Assembly: GCF_035918095.1 (NCBI RefSeq)
Contig: NZ_CP109137.1
Span: forward strand, 2,110,001-2,174,000
Reading direction: 5' to 3'
Length of the DNA: 64,000 nucleotides
Source: Streptomyces sp. NBC_01750
GTDB taxonomy: Bacteria > Actinomycetota > Actinomycetes > Streptomycetales > Streptomycetaceae
Part shown: positions 42,984 through 53,425 of the stretch, piece after piece
Layout of the letters: each line of letters starts with the position of its first letter
How positions within the stretch are numbered: position 1 is the stretch's first letter
Notes under the pieces: model-generated
The model's database searches: none
Seen by the model: only the letters and a program-made list of their open reading frames with translations
What the model was told of the DNA's origin: nothing
Translations under genes and position numbers: made by a program

Positions 42984-43775
42984 TCAGTCCGCAAGCCCCG
43001 CCAGGTCACGCAGGCGGCGCGCCTGTGCCGCGCGCTCCGCGGTGCGCTGGTCCTCGTACGAACGGGTGCCCGCGGCCTGCAGCAGCGCCTTCGTCTCGAT
43101 CACCGCGTCCCGCGGCGCCGCCAGCAGGGCGGACGCCAGGTCCCGTACCGCACCGTCCAGTTCATCGGCGGGCACGACGAGGTTGGCGAGGCCGGTACGC
43201 TCCGCCTCGTCCGCGTGGACGAAACGGCCGGTCGCGCAGATCTCCAGCGCGCGGGCGTAGCCGACGAGCGACACCAGCGGGTGCGTGCCCGTGAGGTCCG
43301 GGACGAGCCCGAGGCTGGTCTCGCGCATGGCGAACTGCACGTCCTGCGCGACGACCCGGAGGTCGCAGGCGAGGGCGAGCTGGAAGCCGGCTCCGATCGC
43401 ATGGCCCTGGACGGCCGCGATCGTGACGACGTCGCTACGGCGCCACCAGGTGAACGCTTCCTGGTACTCGGCGATGACCGCGTCGAGCTCCTTGTCGGAG
43501 CCGCGTGCGAGGTCGAGGAAGGACGGCTCGCCGTCGAAGCCCTCGGGCGTGAACGCCTGCCGGTCGAGACCGGCGGAGAAGGACTTGCCTTCGCCGCGCA
43601 GCACCACGACCCGCACATTGCCCGGCAACGACCGTCCCGCTTGCGCCAACGCCCGCCACAGAGCGGGAGATTGGGCGTTGCGCTTGTCCGGGTTGGTCAG
43701 GGTTACCGTGGCAACCGCGTCCTCGACGGTGAGCCGTACGCCGTCCTTGTCGAGCACAGAGTCGAGCGAAGCCAT
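42984..43775 (-). CDS. Enoyl-CoA hydratase/isomerase (crotonase) family protein
   Basis: The 263-residue crotonase-fold protein has the oxyanion-hole strands FSAGLDRQAF (about residue 65) and GHAIGAGFQLALACDLRV (about 123). Both catalytic Glu positions of hydratases appear occupied (in AMRETSLGLVPD and in YARALEICATG), so hydratase activity is plausible. The usual GAGGT loop reads DLTGT. It likely acts in fatty acid or amino acid beta-oxidation. No partner gene is adjacent; it lies just downstream of the gbn-like gene on the same strand. Confidence 0.88.
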   Translation of the reverse strand: MASLDSVLDKDGVRLTVEDAVATVTLTNPDKRNAQSPALWRALAQAGRSLPGNVRVVVLRGEGKSFSAGLDRQAFTPEGFDGEPSFLDLARGSDKELDAVIAEYQEAFTWWRRSDVVTIAAVQGHAIGAGFQLALACDLRVVAQDVQFAMRETSLGLVPDLTGTHPLVSLVGYARALEICATGRFVHADEAERTGLANLVVPADELDGAVRDLASALLAAPRDAVIETKALLQAAGTRSYEDQRTAERAAQARRLRDLAGLAD

Positions 43776-43905
43776 GGGGCGCCTCCGGTTCGGGAACAGT
43801 CACTGCAAACGAAGATAAGTGACTGCACAGTAACCACCCGGTCGACCGCGCGACCGGCCGGGTGGCCACCGTGGAAAACCGGTGGTCCGAAGGAAGCCTC
43901 GGTCG

Positions 43906-44127
43906 TCAGGCCGAGGCGGCCTTCTTGCCTCGCGTCGCTCCGCCGCGTCCCCGCAGCGTGACTCCGGACTCGCTGAGCATCCGGTGGACGAATCCGTAGG
44001 AGCGGCCTGTCTCTTCGGCCAACGCCCGGATGCTCGCACCGGAGTCGTACTTCTTCTTCAGGTCTGCCGCGAGCTTGTCACGCGCGGCGCCGGTAACCCG
44101 GCTGCCCTTCTTCAGAGTCTCGGCCAC
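43906..44127 (-). CDS. gbn: Small basic helix-turn-helix nucleoid-associated protein, Gbn-like
   Basis: The 73-residue, Lys/Arg-rich protein carries one helix-turn-helix (KYDSGASIRALAEETGRSYGFVHRML, residues about 27-52) and a basic tail (LRGRGGATRGKKAASA). Size, composition and neighbours (enoyl-CoA hydratase below, ABC-F gene above) match the Streptomyces protein SCO1839, described as Gbn. Gbn is a GATC-binding nucleoid-associated protein that influences development. The GTG at 44127 follows gaggagg. The frame is open upstream for 97 more codons, but that part has no family likeness. Confidence 0.8.
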   Translation of the reverse strand: MAETLKKGSRVTGAARDKLAADLKKKYDSGASIRALAEETGRSYGFVHRMLSESGVTLRGRGGATRGKKAASA

Positions 44128-44409
44128 CCGTGCCTCCTCATGCGAAGTGCGCTCTGGACTCTCATGATCACCCCTCGGGAGCCTCCTGGCCACCCATTCG
44201 GCAAGGTCCGTGCGACAAGCTTTGCCGTACACCGGGCGCACACCACTACCGGAATCAGAGATTCCGCGAGTCCGTGTTCGCACGTCCGAACGGGGTCCCG
44301 GCAGAAGTGCCAGGTCAGCGCCGCGCAAGGGGCGCAGACACGACAGAGGCCCGGACGGAGGGAATCCGCACGGTGCCACGCCGGGGTACGAGACGTTCTC
44401 ACACAGATG
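44128..44409. other. Gene-free leader region upstream of the gbn-like gene
   Basis: This part of the 376-nt gap between abcF and gbn holds no recognisable gene or terminator. It is less GC-rich than average around 44200-44290 (for example gacaagctttgccgtac), which fits promoter sequence for gbn. Confidence 0.4.
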
Positions 44410-44451
44410 ATGGATCACCCGTGAGCCGAATGATCCATACGGAGTGGATCA
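44410..44451. promoter_or_regulatory. Cluster of tggatca sites, including an inverted pair, upstream of gbn
   Basis: atggatca (44410-44417) and tgatccat (44431-44438) form a perfect inverted repeat, and a third tggatca follows at 44445-44451. More GATC sites follow at 44458, 44502 and 44521. The published Gbn motif contains GATC, so this may be an autoregulatory or nucleoid-binding site. Confidence 0.55.
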
Positions 44452-44503
44452 GCGGCGGATCCGGGGCAGAGCAGCCCGGTCCGGGTCCGGGTCCGGGCCC
44501 GGA

Positions 44504-46102
<1,599 letters not shown>

Positions 46103-46162
46103 GGAAAGTCTCCAGGGCGGTATGGACGGCGGAAGGGACGGACGTGGGAGCTTCGACGCCGT

Positions 46163-46186
46163 CTAGTGCGCAAGGAGAATTGCCAT
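46163..46186 (-). CDS. Candidate 7-residue leader peptide (MAILLAH) upstream of abcF
   Basis: The micro-ORF reads Met-Ala-Ile-Leu-Leu-Ala-His-stop and ends 60 nt before the abcF GTG. No ribosome-binding site precedes it, but a -10-like TAGACT ends 7 nt upstream of its ATG, so it could be leaderless. After its stop, gacggcg and cgccgtc can pair (7 bp) before the abcF start. This fits attenuation by ribosome stalling, as in other ABC-F and erm leaders. Chance is possible for so short a frame. Confidence 0.4.
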   Translation of the reverse strand: MAILLAH

Positions 46187-46193
46187 ACGAACC

Positions 46194-46199
46194 AGTCTA
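46194..46199 (-). promoter_or_regulatory. Possible -10 element (TAGACT) of the abcF transcript
   Basis: TAGACT on the minus strand lies 7 nt before the leader-peptide ATG, giving an expected transcription start at or next to that A. No strong -35 is seen at 17-18 nt. Confidence 0.4.
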
Positions 46200-46396
46200 A
46201 CGGGGCCGTGCAAGTGGTTTGCGCCCTCGGAGCGGCCACCGAAGGCGGGGATGGCGCCGTGTCGGTGGGCGGGCGCAGGGGCCGTGGGCCACGGGCCCTG
46301 TAACCGTACGGCAAAAGGGGCGGGCGGCACCGGCGTGATCGATACTCGGCGCAGGGCGGCGGGCTGCCGCCGTCGAGGAGCGGAGGGTGGTGGCCC

Positions 46397-47287
46397 ATGC
46401 AGTTCGACGACGACGCCGATCTGGACACTTCGGAGGTCCGGGATGTGCGCGGCAGCCGCGTTCCCGGCGGGAAGGCCACCATCGGCGGCGGCGTCGCCGG
46501 CCTCATCGCACTGATCCTGGGGCTGTTCTTCGGGGTGGGGCCCGACGAGCTCGGGCTGTCGTCGGGCGACTCCGACCCGGCGGCGACGGCCTCCTCGCAG
46601 GCGCAGGTCGATCAGGCCTGCAAGCGGGGCTCGGACGCCAACAAGCGGGAGGACTGCCGGATCGTCGCGGTGGTGAACAGCGTGCAGGACTACTGGCGGG
46701 CCGAATTCCGGCGGCGTCAGTGGCGCTACTCGGACGCGCAGACGGTCATGTTCACGGGCCGGGTGGACACGGCGTGCGGGACCGCGACCTCGGCGGTCGG
46801 CCCCTTCTACTGCCCCGGCGACCGGAAGGTCTATCTGGACCTCGGCTTCTTCGACGACCTGCGTACCACGTTCGGGGCGAGCGGCGGTCCGTTCGCCCAG
46901 GCATATGTGGTGGCTCATGAGTACGGCCACCATGTGCAGAACCTGATGGGCACGCTGCGGCGGGCGCAGGACGGGCGACCGGGTGCCAACAGCAATGCCG
47001 TGAGGGCGGAGTTGCAGGCGGACTGCTACGCCGGGGTGTGGGCGCACCATGCGACGACCACGCCCGACGAGGTCACCGGGCGGCCGCTGCTGACCACGCT
47101 GACGGCGGCGGACATCGAGGACGGTCTCGACGCGGCGGCGGCGGTCGGCGACGACCGGATCCAGGAGAGGTTCCAGGGCCGGGTCGCTCCGGAGTCCTGG
47201 ACGCACGGCTCGGCGGCGCAGCGCCGGCAGTGGTTCTACAACGGCTTCCGCACCGGCGACATGGCCCGGTGCAACACCTTCGCCTGA
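46397..47287 (+). CDS. Neutral zinc metallopeptidase (YpfJ/KPN_02809 family)
   Basis: The 296-residue protein has a polar start, one membrane helix (about residues 30-48, [19 protein letters not shown]) and an external domain. The domain has the zinc motif HEYGHH (about 175), the conserved [13 protein letters not shown] segment and [19 protein letters not shown] with the third ligand Glu. Paired Cys suggest disulfides. Substrates are unknown. The ATG at 46397 follows ggaggg at a suitable distance. It is divergent from abcF with a 210-nt gap beyond the leader ORF. Confidence 0.9.
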   Translation: MQFDDDADLDTSEVRDVRGSRVPGGKATIGGGVAGLIALILGLFFGVGPDELGLSSGDSDPAATASSQAQVDQACKRGSDANKREDCRIVAVVNSVQDYWRAEFRRRQWRYSDAQTVMFTGRVDTACGTATSAVGPFYCPGDRKVYLDLGFFDDLRTTFGASGGPFAQAYVVAHEYGHHVQNLMGTLRRAQDGRPGANSNAVRAELQADCYAGVWAHHATTTPDEVTGRPLLTTLTAADIEDGLDAAAAVGDDRIQERFQGRVAPESWTHGSAAQRRQWFYNGFRTGDMARCNTFA

Positions 47288-47375
47288 GCGCCCGACTGCC
47301 GGGCGTTGTCAGTGGCCGGTGCAAGACTGAGGCACGGATCACATTCCTACCGTCGAGCATGAAGGAGTGACCGAG

Positions 47376-47780
47376 ATGTCGGTTTCACCGAGCATCTGTC
47401 CGACGTTGGTGTACGCGGACGCGAAGGCCGCGATCAAGCAGCTCACCGAGGCCTTCGGCTTCGCCGAGCACGCGGTGTACGAGGACGAGGCGGGTGCGGT
47501 GATGCATGCCGAGCTGACCTTCGGCAACGGCATGGTCATGCTGGGCAGCAGAGGCACCGGCAGCGAGTTCGACAAGCTGATGGAGGGCGGCGGGCCGACG
47601 GGTGTGTTCGTCCATGTCGACGATGTCGACGCACATCACAGCCATGCGGTGGAGCACGGCGCGGACATCGTGATGCCGCCGACCGACCAGGACTACGGCG
47701 CCCGTGACTACATGGCGCGCGACATCGAGGGCAATGTGTGGAGCTTCGGCACCTACGCACCGGGGGCGGAGGAGTCCTAG
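47376..47780 (+). CDS. VOC-superfamily (glyoxalase-like) protein
   Basis: The 134-residue protein has the beta-alpha-beta-beta-beta repeats of the vicinal oxygen chelate fold: ICPTLVYADAKAAIKQLTEAFGF, then MHAELTFGNGMVMLG, and the second half VFVHVDDVDAHHSHAVEHGADIV and YGARDYMARDIEGNVWSFG. It resembles PhnB/EhpR-type VOC proteins, often of unknown substrate and sometimes drug-binding. The ATG at 47376 has aaggag 8 nt upstream; the in-frame GTG at 47367 overlaps that site. Confidence 0.85.
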   Translation: MSVSPSICPTLVYADAKAAIKQLTEAFGFAEHAVYEDEAGAVMHAELTFGNGMVMLGSRGTGSEFDKLMEGGGPTGVFVHVDDVDAHHSHAVEHGADIVMPPTDQDYGARDYMARDIEGNVWSFGTYAPGAEES

Positions 47781-47807
47781 CCTCCCCCGCCACTCGCCGC
47801 GTTCGCG

Positions 47808-49277
47808 CTAGACGCCTCCGGTGTGCACCTGGAACGCAGCCCGCCGCACGGCCTTGGCCAGGGCCGGGTCCGGGTGCGCGGCGGCCAGCGCGACCAGGAC
47901 CTGGACGGTGCGGGGGTGGCCGCCGGCCCGGACCTCGTCGAGCAGCGCCGGGACGGTGCCCTGCACCGCGGAGTCGAGATGGCGCAGCAGCAGCTGGGGC
48001 TCGCCGTGGTCGGCGACGGCCGCCGCGGTGTCCACCCAGAGCCAGGTCGCTTCCTCGCGGGTGAGGACCTCGGCGGCGTCCTCGGGGTCCGCTCCCTCGT
48101 ATTCGGCGAGCCAGAGCAGGACGTAGGGGCGCAGCGAAGGCTCGTCGGCGGCCGCGCGGACGTCGGCCTCGGCGGGGGCGCCGACGACGCGCAGTGCCTC
48201 GAAGGCGAGTCCGCGCAGCAGGGCGTCCTCGCCACGCGCGACGCCCAGGAGCTCGGCGACAGCGCTGGAGACGGTACGGGCGGCGAGCCAGGCACGGTAC
48301 TCGGCGCGGGCCGGACCGGGGGTGAGGCGGGCGCAGCCGCGCAGCATGTCCTCGGCGGGCTGCTCGATATTACCGGCGGGGCTCTGTGCGGCGACGCAGA
48401 TCTGCTCGAGTTTGACCCAGACCGCCCAGTTGCCGAGCGGGGTGAGGGTGGCGGACCGGCCCTTGTCCAGGGTCAGGGCGCCGACGGCGGACAGTCCCTC
48501 CAGGGCCCAGTCGAGAAGGAGGGAGACGGGAACGTCCCGCCGGGGCTCGAGGTCGGACCCGGACCTGAACCCGGGGTCGGGGGCGGGCTCGGTCCCGGGT
48601 GCGGTCCCGGTCTCCGGCCCGGCGACGACATCCCGTGATGCGGACTGAGGACCGTGGGCGACCTCGCAGCGCTCCTCGCGCAGTTCCACGACGCGCTGCT
48701 GCAGCAGGTCGAGCAGGACCGGTACCAGCACGGGGCCGGCCGACAGCTGGAGGAGGGAGAGCACCTGGGGGACGGCCTCGACGACCTCGGCGACCGCGGT
48801 GGGGGCGACATCGTCGGGCGCGGGGTGGACCAGCGACCAGGCGTCGAAGAGGGCGACCCAGCCGCGCAGTACGGCCATGTCGTCACGGTCCCAGGCGCGC
48901 AGCCGCCAGCCGGGGCGTGCGGTGTCGCCGTGCAGCTCGACCAGGCCGGCGAGGCGGGCGCGGTCCCAGCCCGCGCGTACCTGGAGCGGGGTCAACTCCA
49001 GGTCGGCCGCGGCCCGGTCCTGGGCACGGGCGGCGAGCGGCGCGGTGCTGGGGTCCCGTTCGACGGCGGCCCAGCGGGCGATCCGTACGGCATCGGCGAG
49101 GACCGCCCGCGCCTGGCGGGCGAGCTCGGCGGGGGCCGGAGTGCCCTCGGGAGGCCGCGGGGCGGTCCGGGTGCGCCGGGCAGTCACGGCCCGCCGTGCG
49201 GTGGCCAGCGATCGCGAGCGGACAAGACGGAGTCTGGAGTTGCGCGCCAATTGCTCATCAGGCTTTCGGGACGTCAC
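47808..49277 (-). CDS. Large conserved hypothetical protein (helicase-associated-like, winged-helix features)
   Basis: The 489-residue protein has an Arg-rich N terminus and alternating helical stretches with Leu/Ala repeats. A central Pro/Gly/Asp-rich insert (about residues 215-250, TGTAPGTEPAPDPG) breaks it. LTLDKGRSATLTPLGNWAVW (about 270-290) looks like the end of a winged helix (a Thr-Pro-Leu-Gly wing is frequent in such domains). The C-terminal third resembles HEAT-like helices. I do not recognise a family. The GTG at 49277 is the best start within the coding-like part; upstream frame continues into the next gene region. Confidence 0.65.
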   Translation of the reverse strand: MTSRKPDEQLARNSRLRLVRSRSLATARRAVTARRTRTAPRPPEGTPAPAELARQARAVLADAVRIARWAAVERDPSTAPLAARAQDRAAADLELTPLQVRAGWDRARLAGLVELHGDTARPGWRLRAWDRDDMAVLRGWVALFDAWSLVHPAPDDVAPTAVAEVVEAVPQVLSLLQLSAGPVLVPVLLDLLQQRVVELREERCEVAHGPQSASRDVVAGPETGTAPGTEPAPDPGFRSGSDLEPRRDVPVSLLLDWALEGLSAVGALTLDKGRSATLTPLGNWAVWVKLEQICVAAQSPAGNIEQPAEDMLRGCARLTPGPARAEYRAWLAARTVSSAVAELLGVARGEDALLRGLAFEALRVVGAPAEADVRAAADEPSLRPYVLLWLAEYEGADPEDAAEVLTREEATWLWVDTAAAVADHGEPQLLLRHLDSAVQGTVPALLDEVRAGGHPRTVQVLVALAAAHPDPALAKAVRRAAFQVHTGGV

Positions 49278-49378
49278 GGGGGGCAGTCTTCCCGCTGACA
49301 GCCCGAAAGCCCAAACGGAACCTGGTCGGCCGGACGGGGCGGCCCTCCGGCATGGATGACCCGTCGACTCACGAGGTG

Positions 49379-50506
49379 CTACATCAAGGGGGTGAGGAAC
49401 CGGCGGAGGGCCTCTTCGTAGCGAACCGGGTCCGCGTTCCACATCGCGGCGTGCGGGGCGTGCGGGACCGTCTGCAGGCTGATCAGTTGCGGGCGGCGGG
49501 CAGCGAGTTCGCGGGACGGGTACCACAGCGCGAGGTTGTCGTCCGGGCCGTGGAAGATCAGCGTCGGTACGCGCATCGTGTCGGGGTCCGCGGCTTCGAG
49601 CAGCCGGTCGCCGTGCAGTCCTGTTCTGCCCTGCGCCGCCCTGACGGCGAGCGTCAGCAGCGGCCCCGGGGTGCCACGGGCGGCGGCCAGATTGCGCAGC
49701 GTGGCTTCCCAGTCGAGGACCGGTGAGTCCAGTACGAGTCCGCTGATCCGGTCGCGCAGCGCGGAGTTGGCCGCGGCGTGCAGGGCCATCGAGGCGCCGG
49801 TGGACCAGCCGTAGAGGACGACGTGCTGGGCGCCGTAGCGCACGGCGTAGCGGATGGCGGCGTCCAGGTCGCGCCACTCGGAGTCGCCGAGGTGACCGAG
49901 CCCGTCCGGGGACCTTGGGGCGCCGACGTCTCCGCGGTAGCCGATGTCGAGCACCGGGAACCGGTGGACATGCAGGAATTCCATGATGTTCATGGGGTGT
50001 TCCCGGGTGGCGCCCAGGCCGTGCACGGTGATCACCCAGGTGTCGCGGGCGCCGGGCACGAACCAGGCGGGCAGCCCGCCCAGTTCGCCCGGGATGTCGA
50101 CATCGCTGTACTTGAGGCCGAGCGCGCTGTCCGGGTCGCCGCTGTGCACCTGCGGGGTGAGCCGCACCCGGGTGCCCGGTTCCAGACTGCCGTGGCTGAC
50201 GCGTTCCAGGCGGCGTACGACGGTGTCGGCGGCGTGCGGCACGTCGTCGAGGGCGGGGCCGACAACCGCGTGGACGTCCGGGCCCTCGAGACCGTACGTA
50301 CCGGGGCGCAGCGAGGCGAGGCTGCGGGTCAGGGTCACCCGGTCCGGGGTCATGGCGTGCACGGTGAGCGGGGGGTCACCGGGCAGGGGCCTGCCGGGCG
50401 GCGTCTTGAGCGCGAGGTCGCTTGCGTAGCGGCCGGCCGCTATCGCGGCCGCGCCGACACCGATCAGAGTGGTGACGGCCACTGCCGTCGCTGTTGCCGG
50501 GCGCAC
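49379..50506 (-). CDS. Membrane-anchored alpha/beta hydrolase
   Basis: The protein (375 residues from the GTG at 50506) has one N-terminal helix (about residues 5-24, TAVAVTTLIGVGAAAIAAG). The alpha/beta hydrolase core has HGLGATREHP (oxyanion region), nucleophile Ser in YGWSTGAS (about 245), Asp in FHGPDDNLAL and His in VPHAPHAAMWN. The N-terminal 140 residues before the core form a separate mixed domain. The likely substrate is an ester or peptide at the outer membrane face. The start is uncertain: the frame is open to 50659, which would overlap the upstream aldolase gene. Confidence 0.78.
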   Translation of the reverse strand: MRPATATAVAVTTLIGVGAAAIAAGRYASDLALKTPPGRPLPGDPPLTVHAMTPDRVTLTRSLASLRPGTYGLEGPDVHAVVGPALDDVPHAADTVVRRLERVSHGSLEPGTRVRLTPQVHSGDPDSALGLKYSDVDIPGELGGLPAWFVPGARDTWVITVHGLGATREHPMNIMEFLHVHRFPVLDIGYRGDVGAPRSPDGLGHLGDSEWRDLDAAIRYAVRYGAQHVVLYGWSTGASMALHAAANSALRDRISGLVLDSPVLDWEATLRNLAAARGTPGPLLTLAVRAAQGRTGLHGDRLLEAADPDTMRVPTLIFHGPDDNLALWYPSRELAARRPQLISLQTVPHAPHAAMWNADPVRYEEALRRFLTPLM

Positions 50507-50615
50507 CGTTCCAGTGTCGGCACCCGCGCGCCGCGCGGCCAGTGGACGGGGGCCGCCGGTGTCTGCGGAGATCTCCGGGGTCGAGGCGACCCGGGCAGCG
50601 GGCGTGTCCCGGGCG

Positions 50616-51278
50616 TCAGCGGGGCTGGCCGTAGCTCTGGAGTTTGTCCGCCACCTCACGCAGCTGGGCCCCGGAGAGCAGGGTGGGCGAGTAGCCGGGC
50701 ACCGCGGCGGCGGTGATCCAGAGCCGGCACATCCACTCCAGCTGAGCGGTGCGGTCGTAGGCCTGGTCGAGGGAGTCGCCGTAGGTGACCGTGCCGTGGT
50801 TCTGGAGGAGACACCCCGTGCGGTCCCGCAGGGCGCTCAGCATGTTCTCGGCCAGCTCCTCCGTTCCGTACAGGGCGTAGGCGGCGACCCGGACGGGGCC
50901 GCCGAGGGCGGCCGCCATGTAGTGGATGAGCGGCAGCTCGGGGACGAGGGTGGAGACGGCGGTGGCGTGTACGGCGTGGGTGTGCACGACGGCGACGGCA
51001 CCGGTGTTCCGGTAGACCTCGAGGTGCAACGGCAGCTCGCTGGTGGGGGCGAGATCACCGAGGACCTGGTTCCCGTCGAGATCGACGGCGACGGCGTCCT
51101 CGGAAGTGAGCCGGTCGTAGGGCACTCCGCTCGGGGTGACCAGGACGAGTCCGCCGACCCGTACCGAGACATTGCCCGAGGTGCCCACGACCAGGCCTTC
51201 CGCCGCCGTTCTGCGGGCCGTGGCCACGAGGTCTTCCCATGCCCGCTCGATCGCGTCCTGCCGCACCTGATCGGTCAT
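50616..51278 (-). CDS. Class II aldolase/adducin-family protein (fuculose-phosphate aldolase-like)
   Basis: The 220-residue protein has GTSGNVSVR (phosphate loop, about residue 32), the catalytic/metal Glu region PTSELPLHLEVYR (about 78-90), the zinc ligands HTHAVHATAV (about 99-103) and LQNHG with a third His (about 160). These match L-fuculose-1-phosphate or L-ribulose-5-phosphate-4-epimerase-type enzymes. The sugar phosphate substrate cannot be told; methylthioribulose dehydratase is less likely. It starts with ATG at 51278 and precedes the hydrolase gene. Confidence 0.88.
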   Translation of the reverse strand: MTDQVRQDAIERAWEDLVATARRTAAEGLVVGTSGNVSVRVGGLVLVTPSGVPYDRLTSEDAVAVDLDGNQVLGDLAPTSELPLHLEVYRNTGAVAVVHTHAVHATAVSTLVPELPLIHYMAAALGGPVRVAAYALYGTEELAENMLSALRDRTGCLLQNHGTVTYGDSLDQAYDRTAQLEWMCRLWITAAAVPGYSPTLLSGAQLREVADKLQSYGQPR

Positions 51279-51445
51279 GCGGTGATCCTGTCAGGCGGGG
51301 CCGCGCCGCCACAGAGGCCGCAGTGACCGATATCACCCAATTCGCCAGAAATGGCGCCTTTCATGGCATCGCCCGTACCGTTGCCGCGGCGATCGACAAG
51401 CGGAGTGACGGTTCCTCACTTGCGGACACCGCAAAGCCCGTCCCA

Positions 51446-51467
51446 GTTCATCTTCCGTTCATCCAGA
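51446..51467 (+). promoter_or_regulatory. PHO box (two 11-bp PhoP direct-repeat units)
   Basis: gttcatcttcc (51446-51456) and gttcatccaga (51457-51467) are adjacent 11-bp units with the invariant GTTCA core of Streptomyces PhoP sites. They lie 48-69 nt before the phosphate transporter start, so phosphate limitation control by PhoR-PhoP is likely. Confidence 0.88.
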
Positions 51468-51514
51468 TTAACTACGTTCGCCGAGCCACTGACGTCAAAC
51501 GATTGCCTGGGTAA

Positions 51515-52756
51515 ATGGAACACATCACCTTGCTGCTCGCGATTGTGATCGTGACAGCTCTCGTGTTCGATTTCACGAACGGTTTCCACGACACCGCCAA
51601 CGCGATGGCGACGACCATCTCGACCGGCGCTCTGAAACCCAAGACGGCGGTGGCCATGTCCGCCGCGCTCAACCTCGTCGGCGCATTCCTGTCCGTGGAG
51701 GTCGCCAAGACGATCTCCAGCGGCATCGTCACCGAGTCAGGCATCACACCCGAAGTCATCTTCGCGGCGCTCGTCGGCGCCATCCTCTGGAACTTGATGA
51801 CCTGGCTGATCGGCCTGCCGTCCAGTTCCTCGCACGCCCTCATGGGCGGTCTGGTCGGCGCCACCATCGCCTCGGTCGGCGTCAGCGGCGTCAACGGCGG
51901 CACGGTCGTCACCAAGGTGCTGATTCCCGCGATCGCCGCACCGCTGGTCGCCGGCGTCGCGGCGTTCCTCGCCTCCCGGCTGACGTACAAGATCGGCAAG
52001 AACGCCGACGCGAAGGCCACCTCGAAGGGTTACCGCTCCGGCCAGATCGCGTCTGCCGGCCTGGTCTCGCTGGCCCACGGCACCAACGACGCTCAGAAGA
52101 CCATGGGTGTCATCACGCTGGCTCTCGTCGCCGGCGGTGTCCTCTCCCCCGGCTCCAACCCCCCGATGTGGGTCATCCTCTCCGCCGGTCTCGCGATCGC
52201 GACGGGCACCTACCTCGGCGGCTGGCGCATCATCCGCACCATGGGCACGGGCCTCACCGACCTCCAGCCGCAGCAGGGCTTCGCCGCCCAGACCAGCGCG
52301 GCCAGCGTCATCCTCGCCTCCTCCAACCTCGGCTTCTCGCTGTCGACCACGCACTCCTGCTCCGGCGCCGTGATGGGCGCGGGTCTGGGCCGCAAGGGCG
52401 GCGTGGTCCGCTGGTCCACCGCCACCCGGATGTTCGTCGCCTGGGGCCTGACGCTGCCGGCCGCGGGCCTGGTCGCCGCGGGCTCGGAGTTCGTGACCAA
52501 GCAGGGCGACTGGGGTGTCGCGGTCGTCGCGGCCTTCCTGATCGGCGCCTGCGCCGCGATCTGGTTCATCTCCCGCCGCCAGGTGGTCGACCACACCAAC
52601 GTCACCACGCCGGACGCCGAGCCCGCGGGAGTCGTGACCACCGCCATCGCGGCCGTCACCCCGCCGCCGGCCGGCACGCCCGCGCAGGACTTCAAGACCA
52701 CCATCCCGGCTCCGGCCTCCGCCGACTCCGAGCCGACCCAGCCGGCCACGGTGTAA
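51515..52756 (+). CDS. Low-affinity inorganic phosphate transporter, Pit family (PitH2-like)
   Basis: The 413-residue protein has about ten helices and the two inverted Pit signatures: FDFTNGFHDTANAMATTISTGAL (residues about 19-41, with GFHDTANA) and LAHGTNDAQKTMG (about 190). SSSHALMGGLVGA also fits. Pit transporters carry metal-phosphate complexes with protons. The C-terminal tail is Pro/Ala-rich. The upstream PHO box and the next small gene match the PhoP-controlled pitH2 locus of S. coelicolor. Confidence 0.93.
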   Translation: MEHITLLLAIVIVTALVFDFTNGFHDTANAMATTISTGALKPKTAVAMSAALNLVGAFLSVEVAKTISSGIVTESGITPEVIFAALVGAILWNLMTWLIGLPSSSSHALMGGLVGATIASVGVSGVNGGTVVTKVLIPAIAAPLVAGVAAFLASRLTYKIGKNADAKATSKGYRSGQIASAGLVSLAHGTNDAQKTMGVITLALVAGGVLSPGSNPPMWVILSAGLAIATGTYLGGWRIIRTMGTGLTDLQPQQGFAAQTSAASVILASSNLGFSLSTTHSCSGAVMGAGLGRKGGVVRWSTATRMFVAWGLTLPAAGLVAAGSEFVTKQGDWGVAVVAAFLIGACAAIWFISRRQVVDHTNVTTPDAEPAGVVTTAIAAVTPPPAGTPAQDFKTTIPAPASADSEPTQPATV

Positions 52757-52768
52757 GGACAGATCAGC

Positions 52769-52990
52769 ATGAGTATCGACTGGGCAGCTCTCGGCTCCGT
52801 CTTCGGCGTGAGCCTCGTCGCCACCGTCGCCCTGGTGGGTCTGTTCACCCTGGGCGTCGTGGGCCTGACCAAGCAGGAGTCGGCGGCCGCGCAGGGCGGT
52901 TCCGCCGCCCTGGCACGCACCGGCGCGTACGCCTGCTTCGCGCTGTGCGCGGCGGCCGTGGCGTACGGGATCTATCTGATCGTCACCTGA
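52769..52990 (+). CDS. Small two-helix membrane protein cotranscribed with the phosphate transporter
   Basis: The 73-residue protein has two hydrophobic helices (about residues 8-33 and 50-72) joined by KQESAAAQGGSAAL. It begins 12 nt after the transporter stop and is followed by a strong terminator, so it shares the PHO-box transcript. I know no defined function; a partner or assembly factor of the Pit protein is a reasonable guess. Confidence 0.8.
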   Translation: MSIDWAALGSVFGVSLVATVALVGLFTLGVVGLTKQESAAAQGGSAALARTGAYACFALCAAAVAYGIYLIVT

Positions 52991-53029
52991 CGGCACAGTT
53001 CCACCGGGCTTTCGACAGCCGCTTCACAG

Positions 53030-53070
53030 GCCGGGCCGGGCACCCCTTCGGGTGACCCGGCCCGGCTTTT
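53030..53070 (+). terminator. Terminator of the pit operon (with T-tract)
   Basis: gccgggccggg/cccggcccggc (53030-53040 and 53056-53066) enclose caccc/gggtg with one bulged base and a 4-nt loop, followed by tttt. It is the only terminator here with a clear T-run. Confidence 0.9.
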
Positions 53071-53149
53071 CCGTCGCGGGCGAAGCGGCAGTACGGCCCG
53101 TTTTCGACACCTAGGACGATCCGCTCCCCATGTGTGCCCCAACACACTC

Positions 53150-53340
53150 TTGCACCGCAGGTCAAAGGCAAGTTGACGGTCGTTCTCGCAGCGTGGTGGA
53201 CTGCCGAGGCCATCTACGGCGGCAGAAGAGGAAGCCGGTGCAAATCCGGCGCGGTCCCGCCACTGTCACCGGGGAACAATCCCCGGAAGCCAGGAACTCT
53301 CACCGCCGATCACGTCGAACCAGGGCGCGGACACCCTGAG
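53150..53340 (+). promoter_or_regulatory. Cobalamin (B12) riboswitch
   Basis: The conserved core is plain: gaagccggtgcaaatccgg followed by cgcggtcccgccactgt (53231-53266), and the B12 box agccaggaactct (53288-53300). A 3' hairpin-forming segment (agggcgcggacaccct) follows. The exact 5' limit is uncertain. It lies 86 nt upstream of cobD and should repress the cob operon when adenosylcobalamin is bound. Confidence 0.93.
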
Positions 53341-53425
53341 TGAGGACATGTCGCCATGCCCGGCTGCGGTTCAGTTCCTGCTGTGAGTACAAGGGTCGTT
53401 CGAGGCGAAGCGTCGGCCTGAACCC

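Noticed and set aside
42962..43010. tRNA-like 5' end (gccggggtggccgagcgg) near 42966
   Set aside because: It resembles a Leu/Ser tRNA start, but no anticodon arm, T-loop (gttcgaatc) or acceptor complement follows, and the sequence from 42984 is the C-terminal coding end of the enoyl-CoA hydratase gene.
44128..44418. N-terminal extension of the gbn-like gene (97 extra codons)
   Set aside because: The extension is Pro/Gly/Arg-rich without similarity to small nucleoid proteins, while the GTG at 44127 has a strong gaggagg site at the right distance.
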